Source of the DNA: Merluccius polli
Lineage: Eukaryota; Chordata; Actinopteri; Gadiformes; Merlucciidae
Reading direction: 5' to 3'
Length of the DNA: 64,000 nt
Assembly (NCBI GenBank): GCA_030340625.1
Contig: JAOPHQ010005693.1
Coordinates: forward strand, 186,001-250,000
The notes under the pieces were generated by a model. That model made no database searches, had not been told where the DNA came from, and saw nothing but the letters and a program-made list of their open reading frames with translations. Shown here in pieces: positions 57,681 to 64,000 of this stretch (the stretch's first letter is position 1; each line of letters begins with the position of its first letter). A program made the translations under genes and the position numbers.

Positions 57681-59944
57681 ACCCTCATATAGATTTGGTT
57701 TACATTTGCTATTTGTTCTAAACAAACTATTGGCTGATTTGCAAATAGTGCAAATACACATTAATAACTAACACATTATTAATGAATAATAATGAATAAT
57801 TAATACAATAATCTTGTGATGTAAGATCAGTGCAATCTAGATTAAAACATAGCTCTTGTGTTAATTTACTCATTACTTATTATTATTTTTCAATTCATAT
57901 TCATCTTTGAGCTTGCCTATTTATATATTGTATCTTTGTTAAATATTAGAACATTAATAATGTCACTGGAAGAAAGTCAAAATCTATAAATAAGTCAAGG
58001 AAACAGGTTTGCATTATTAAGACCATAAAAAGTAACTCTTTAGGAATGCTTAGTGCTTACAACACACTAGACTGTGTGCTTCAATGGGGAAACCAGATCT
58101 CTTTCTATGGGTGTAGTGTTGCATCATTTTTTAGCTTTAACACCCATCATTATGTGTGTCTTGTCAATCTTGTCAACTGACTTGATTTGCAGCAAAATTT
58201 GGGATGGAAGTGGAGATTCATTATAGATTGTATTAATGAAAATAATTATACCTTTTACTGATGAATAAGTCTCTTTATTTCCACTAATTGGCTGGTAAAC
58301 CTCCATTCATATTTCCAAAAGCAGGAGCTTATAGGGTATAGGGTGATGCATATTGTTATCGATAAATTACATATATAATATAAATTGTTATTATTATTAT
58401 ATTATTGGTTTTAATAATACAATTACAGGAATTGGCTGAAAATAATTTTCCCTCGAAAAACACATTGTATTTATCGTAATTAAAAGATGCTTATGACAAA
58501 AAGCGAATTATTTACTACAAACTCGCAGGAAAGACAATGTAAAATATAGAGCAGAGGCAGTATATTTCCTAATAACAATGTTTTTTATCCGGACAATGTA
58601 TTCTTGACTTTAAACCTAGTGTAACAACAACCACACTCCACAGTGTGTCCATCACTGTCATATATTACTGCAGTCAACACACAGTTGTATTTATTTTGGT
58701 ATCCATGATGTTTCTTGTCTTCGGACTCTGATTGGTCATCTGATCTGGCTATTCAAAAGCACATTGATATTTGATGAAATACAATTAAACATTTAGAGCA
58801 CATCTTGACTCTAATCAATCAATACATTTTATTTGTATACCACATTTTGTAGATCAGGCAACTCATAGTATTTTACATAGCCCCAAAAAAAGAGAGAACA
58901 TTACAATTAAAATAAATAAATGTTATTAATAAAAACTATACAATTGAAAATGTTAGGTAGTGGAGAAAAATTCAGAAAGACCGTATTAAAACAAATTTGG
59001 CATTAAAAATAATTAAAATGTAACTGTTATGGTAGCATGACTTCAATCAGATGTATTTAAAAGCACTACAGAACAAGAACATTTTCAGTACAGATTTAAA
59101 AGTGGTGAGAGTTGGGGCAGTGCAAAAGTTTTCTGGGAGTTTGTTCCAGCTATGTGCGGCATAGGTATAACTATGGGAACAGTTAGGAGGCCAGTCCCTG
59201 ATGACCTAAGCGGTCTGTGGGTTTATATTCAGCAAGCATGTCATAGATGTAGTTTGTCTCAGGGTTAGTATGTGATTTATAGCAGTAGTATTTTGAAGTC
59301 AATTCTGAAGTTCACAGGTGTTCTGAGTGAGAGATCTGAGTATTTGGGTGATGTGATCAGCCTTCTGATTCTTTGTTATCAGCTGCAGGATCCTTTTGCT
59401 TATGGTTTGTCTGTTTAGAATATTTTCTTTACAGAAAGGAGCAAACTTATTACATGCATCAGTGATCAAAGGAATTCAGAGGGCATAGTTGGGACTGGCT
59501 AAACTTGCGGCTGTAGGTGTATGAAGTGATTCTAGGAAATAATGCCGATTCACCGGCGGCGGACTAGCCATCTGTGAGTTTGGGATAAATACAGAACGGA
59601 CGGTAGATCCAGGACAGCCGGCGGCCAGCGGCCTAGCCCATCTGGAAGCAATTTGAATTGAATTGATAAATTAATTAATTAGTATTGGAAAAATGTTGGC
59701 GCTGTGCACATGGACATGTTGGGGCAGTCTGACTCCCACAAATGGTTGTTTTTTTAAGTCCCAGTCTGTCCCTGCAAATTCACTGATGTTAATTAAATCA
59801 TTAATTAATAAATTCATATAATAACATTGAAACTTGCTACCACACAGCAATGAACCTGGCACTGACAACAATGGTTGTTTTGAGGTCAAGATAGCTTTTT
59901 ATTCACAGAGAAAGACACCAAAACCAGCCTGCATCCTGCATATG
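57681..59944. other. Spacer between MyHC genes 2 and 3
   Basis: AT-rich, no gene. About 58819-59420 looks like a diverged interspersed repeat (ATACATTTTATTTGTATACCAC start, then GTTTGTTCCAGC and GATGTGATCAGCC segments) of a kind widespread in fish. A diverged fragment of the 59945 element (GGCGGACTAGCCATCTGTGA) occurs near 59558. Confidence 0.5.
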
Positions 59945-60214
59945 CAGGGGCGGACTGGCCATCTGTGAGTTCTGGAAAAGTCCAGAACGGCCGTGTGGGT
60001 CTACGGCCGTCGGCCATCGGCCCTTTTTTTTTAGATTTTTATTTTATTTTTTTTGAAGAACCCCGTCAACAATCGCGCGGCACCCCCCCCGTCAACAATC
60101 GCGCAGCTCCCCCCCCCCCCCCCCCCCCCCCCCTCCCCGTCAACAATCGCGCAACTCCAAGGCCGGTCCAGGACAAAATTGACAGGGCCGATTTTTGTTC
60201 CCAGTCCGCCCCTG
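59945..60214. mobile_element. Non-autonomous hAT element, 14-bp TIRs and 8-bp target duplication
   Basis: Starts CAGGGGCGGACTGG and ends with the exact inverse CCAGTCCGCCCCTG. The flanks are TGCATATG at 59937-59944 and 60215-60222, a perfect 8-bp duplication as made by hAT transposases. The middle has three CGTCAACAATCGCGC motifs separated by poly-C runs. 270 bp, no ORF of its own. Confidence 0.9.
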
Positions 60215-60395
60215 TGCATATGCAACTGCAAATCAGGATTGTATTGAAGCAATGGTTAATGGATGACCATTTAATTTCACATACTTCCCATTAGATTCAA
60301 TTTGCATTTGTTTGTGCCAGTGTAAATCAGGGAGACAAGAGTACCTTTATTCAGATTGAGACATTGCTGGTTGGTTCCCCAGTATGAATTATCAC

Positions 60396-60398
<3 letters not shown>

Positions 60399-60460
<62 letters not shown>
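60399..60460. repeat. (TA)n next to repeat copy C
   Basis: About 62 bases of TA directly before the poly-G start of copy C. Confidence 0.95.
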
Positions 60461-60463
<3 letters not shown>

Positions 60464-60857
60464 CGGGGGGGGGGGGGGGGGGGGCGCGATTGTTGACCGG
60501 AGGGGGGGGGGGGGGGGGGGAGTAATGACACCGCGATTACGGACGTTTATCATCTTTTTTTTAAATGTTTTTTTTAAGAGGCCCCTGATTGGCCGAGGCC
60601 CCGGGCTGAAGCCCAAGTAAGCCCGTGCATTAAGGCGCCACTGCCCAGACCTACGACTGACAGGGGGGGGGGGGGGGGGGGTCGCCGGGCAGAGGACGCA
60701 GCCGTTCCGCGGCGCTTACCTTCCTTGGTGGAAATCCGGTATAGACCCAGCTCCCAACCCAACTTTGAGAATAGATTAACGGCGATAATTCTTTTATCGC
60801 GCGATAAGAGTCTTGCGTTATCGCAGCGCGTTAACGCCGATAACGGCCCACCACTAA
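60461..60857 (-). mobile_element. TTAGTGGTGGGC-ended element, copy C (one end lost)
   Basis: The right end GCCCACCACTAA and the blocks GCGATAAGAGTCTTGCGTTA, CCGGTATAGACCCAGCTCCC and AAGCCCGTGCATTAAGGCGCC match copy B in reverse orientation. The other terminus is replaced by a poly-G run after (TA)n. It contains three poly-G tracts of roughly 18-22 bases and the CGCGATTGTTGACC motif. Confidence 0.7.
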
Positions 60858-61144
60858 TATATATATATTCAACCCTCTACACGGCACACCTTTTGAATCA
60901 TGTAACAACTCATTAATGTACATACTATTATATATTTCAGAGATTCTATTCTATTCTAATATATTTTAGAGTACCCATTCTTTGTTCTTGCTTATCTGTA
61001 CGGTTCTGTATACATTTAATTGTCATTAATATCGACCAATCAGATTCTTATTCAAAAGTTGGTGAAATGGTGTTGCCCACTGATATTCAATTAATTAAGA
61101 AATCCATGAAACTACAAACAAAAAAAGAAACTTTTGAATAATAT

Positions 61145-61150
61145 TTTATT
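61145..61150 (-). promoter_or_regulatory. Poly(A) signal AATAAA of MyHC gene 3
   Basis: AATAAA on the minus strand, about 78 bases after the stop codon. Confidence 0.7.
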
Positions 61151-61227
61151 GCAGCTTACAATTTACAATAAACAAGAAGTCATATTTTATGACATGTCTT
61201 TCAAAATGTACAATGATGCAATACAAC

Positions 61228-64000
61228 TTATTCAGCGGCCTCCTTTCCCTGGGTAAAGCAAAAACAAATAAATCATTATTAACCATATATTTTTGTTGTT
61301 GCATTGAATGTGTTCATGTTCATTTGTTCATGTGCTCTGGGGAACTTACCTTGCCACCATCACGGCTCTTGGACCTCAGCTTGTTGACCTGAGTCTCAGC
61401 GATGTCAGCACGTTCCTCAGCCTCCTCCAGCTCATGTTGAACCTTCCTGAACTTGGACAGGTAAGAGTTGGCCTGCTCCTCCTGTAGGAACATTCATATT
61501 TTGTTAGTTTAAATAAGATGTACTGAAATTGATACAAAAAACAGATTTTTAAATGTAGTTTCAACTTACCGCTTCCTCAGCCTGCCTCTTGTAAGCCTTC
61601 ACCTTCAGTTGCAGCTTGTCAACGAGATCCTGGAGTCTGGCACCATTCTTCTTGTCCTCCTCAGTCTAAAGTGATGTAAGTGGATATGATTTTACATGTA
61701 GAATATAATAGTATTTTAATTAAAGGTTCTTAACAACGTGTACTGCATACCTGGTATGTGAGTTCCTTCACTCTCCTCTCATATTTGCGGACACCTTTAA
61801 CAGCATCTACTCCACGTCTCTGTTCACCCTCAACCTCTGCTTCAAGCTCACGCACCTTCAGTAAAGAAACAGCCATTAGAACTTAATTCAATCTCGTTAT
61901 GGTATACAAGGTTTTCTAAACAAATGTATTTTACCCTGGACTCTAGTTTCTGAAGCTGCTTCTTGCCACCCTTCATGGCCAGGTTCTCAGCCTCATCCAG
62001 ACGGTGCTGCAGGTCTTTCACTGTGACCTCCAGGTTCTTCTTCATTCTCTCCAGGTGAGAGCTGGTATCCTGCTCTTTCTTCAGCTCCTCAGCCATCATG
62101 GCAGCCTAATACAAAATCTAACGAATTAATCAAGAGTTCCATTCATGTCCAATTACATGAATTAACCAATAAAAGCAAACCTACATCAGTGATGGCCTTC
62201 TTGGCCTTCTCTTCAGCATTTCTGGCTTCCTGGACGGTGTCGTCCACCTCACTCTGGACTTGGACCAGGTCAGTCTCCAGCTTCTTCTTTGTGTTCAGGA
62301 GGCTTGTATTCTAAAATAAGTACCAATGTTTGAAAAATATTGATATTTAAAATGAATATGATATTTATAAATAGTGTTTGAAAATATTTTGGAAGAATAA
62401 TTTTGTTTGTTTTACCTGAGAGTGCAGCAGTCCAACACGCTCACTGGCATCCACCAGCTCTTGCTCAGCCACTTTGCGGCCTCTCTCTGTCTGTTCCAGA
62501 GCTGCCCTCAGCTCCTCAATTTCAGCCACCATGAGACCGTTCCTACGGTCCACCATGGCAGCCTGCTCCTTCAGGTCGTCCCCTGCTCTGACAGCATCAT
62601 CAAGGTGCAGTTGGGCATCCTAATATTAACATGAAAACAGAATATCTCACAACAGGATATAAATGCAACTATATTTTATATGTGCTGTACATTAGATTCC
62701 TGTCAAACCTTCAGTTGTCCCTGAACATTCCTCAACTGCTTCTGGGCCTCAGCAGCCTGGCGGTTGGCATGACTCAGCTGAATCTCCATCTCATTGAGAT
62801 CTCCCTCCATCTTCTTCTTGATTCTCAGGGCATCATTCCTGCTCCTGACCTCAGAGTCCAATGTGCTTTGCATGGAGTCAATGATCCTCTGGCTGTTCCT
62901 CTTGATCTGCTCCATCTCCTCATCCTTCTCAGCTATCTTCCTGTCAACCTCACCCTTAATCTGGTTGAGCTCCAGCTGCACACGCAGAATCTTGGACTCC
63001 TCATGCTCCAGAGTGCCCTAAATTATAAAACAATGTTAGAATATTTAATTGAAAGGACATTCAATTTCATAATAAAAAATGTACAGCTACATGAAAATGT
63101 TTATTTCATTATCACCTCAGCTTCCTCAAGAGCTGTCTGGATCTCAGTCTTCTCAGTCTCCACCTGCTTCTTGGACTTTTCCAGCTCATGGATGCTCTTT
63201 CCAGTCTCACCAATTTGTTCAGTCAGGTCAGAAATCTCCTCTGTAGAGAGGGTTACATATTGTTATTGTTATCAATTCAATTGATTGAACATTAAAGCTA
63301 TATATGTAGTAATCTTTGAAAATGCTCATGCCAAAATAAACAATTGAACTCACGTTGGAGGTTCTTGTTTTCACGCTTCAGGGTCTCCAGCTGATCCAGA
63401 GCTTCTTCATATGAGTTCTTCATCTTGAAAAGCTCAGTGCTGAGAGAACGAGCCTCTTTCTGAGATCCCTCAAGCTCTGCCTGGCCCTCCTCATATTTCT
63501 GTTTCCACTCTGCCAGGACCTGACCATTGTCAAGGTGAAAAATGTTTTTCATTGGTCAATGCAAATGTTCAGCTTTCATAAAACTCAACCATATCCATAT
63601 CCACACACCTTGTCAAAGTTCCTCTGCTTCTTGTCAAGGTTGGCAGCCAGTCCATTGGCCCTCTCCACATCAATCATGAGGTCCTCCACCTCACCCTGGA
63701 GTCTCTGTTTGGTCTTCTCCAGAGAGGCACACTTGGAATTCACAGCCTCAATCTGTTCCTCAGCTTCCTGAAGGCGCTGGGCAAGCTTTTTCCTGTTAAA
63801 GAACAACACAGTTAATTTGTGTACATCCATCAAATGTATAAATGTCTACTTTAGATAAAGTATCAAATATTTGACTCACTTGGCCTCCTCAAGCTCCTCA
63901 GTGCGCTGGATAGCATCAGTTTCATACTTGCTCCTCCACTGAGCAACCTCACTGTTGGCCTTGGACATTCCACGCTGCAGCTCAGCCTTGGCCTCCTGCT
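61228..64000 (-). CDS. myh: Fast skeletal myosin heavy chain, gene 3 (3' part; continues beyond window)
   Basis: The last 12 coding exons encode the C-terminal coiled-coil rod. Listed 5' to 3': 64000-63880 (cut by the window end), 63792-63609, 63519-63354, 63240-63116, 63017-62709, 62619-62416, 62310-62185, 62105-61935, 61855-61751, 61665-61570, 61481-61350, 61248-61228 (stop). Exon lengths equal those of genes 1 and 2 and the frame is open. The C-terminus is GGKGKEAAE. The rod sequence shows heptads of hydrophobic residues and no proline-rich breaks. The head is outside the window, so functionality of the whole gene cannot be judged. The sequence is nearly identical to gene 2 from about 62.4 kb onward, introns included. 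Confidence 0.93.

Overview
The window looks like nuclear DNA of a teleost fish. The evidence is GT-AG spliced vertebrate genes, three head-to-tail fast skeletal myosin heavy chain (MyHC) genes of fish type, L2-type LINE sequence, hAT-like elements, a Ty3/Gypsy retrotransposon, and abundant (CA)n and (TA)n microsatellites. No bacterial-type genes, CRISPR arrays, rRNA or tRNA genes were recognised. Coordinates come from reading splice sites by eye and may be off by a base.

Layout. At 65-1382 (+) is the 3' end of a single-pass membrane protein with a sushi/CCP domain. At 4138-5147 (+) is a complete three-exon small heat shock protein gene, HSPB1-like, 210 aa. From 5.1 to 12 kb there is no gene, only microsatellites and several small non-autonomous DNA elements. 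MyHC gene 1 occupies 12026-22078 (-), with noncoding exons and a TATA promoter up to about 22.65 kb. From 22.7 to 47 kb is a transposon-rich spacer. It holds an L2-type LINE (about 24.18-31.05 kb) interrupted by a decayed DNA transposon with SWIM/YqaJ and THAP coding remnants (26.57-29.76 kb), a 52-bp minisatellite with nine copies (34.61-35.08 kb), and a nearly intact Ty3/Gypsy retrotransposon on the minus strand (37.00-45.48 kb). MyHC gene 2 is at 47097-56840 (-), with its promoter at 57.63 kb. A 3.6-kb spacer with two small elements separates it from the 3' part of MyHC gene 3 (61228 to beyond 64000, -).

How the genes relate. The MyHC genes encode class II sarcomeric myosin heavy chains, the ATP-driven motor and thick-filament rod of fast muscle. 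Genes 1 and 2 each have 39 coding exons and both predict 1935 aa, but they differ in loop 1 and loop 2. Their promoters share a TATA box and an upstream motif at identical spacing. Islands of near-identical intron sequence, plus a near-identical 1.6-kb block between genes 2 and 3, indicate recent gene conversion or duplication.

No clearly new system was found. The most notable observations are a textbook -1 frameshift signal (GGGAAAC plus an 11-bp stem-loop) at the gag-pol junction of the Gypsy element, two in-frame TGA codons in that otherwise intact element, a repeat family always embedded in (TA)n tracts, the nested transposon, and mosaic homogenisation of the myosin array.
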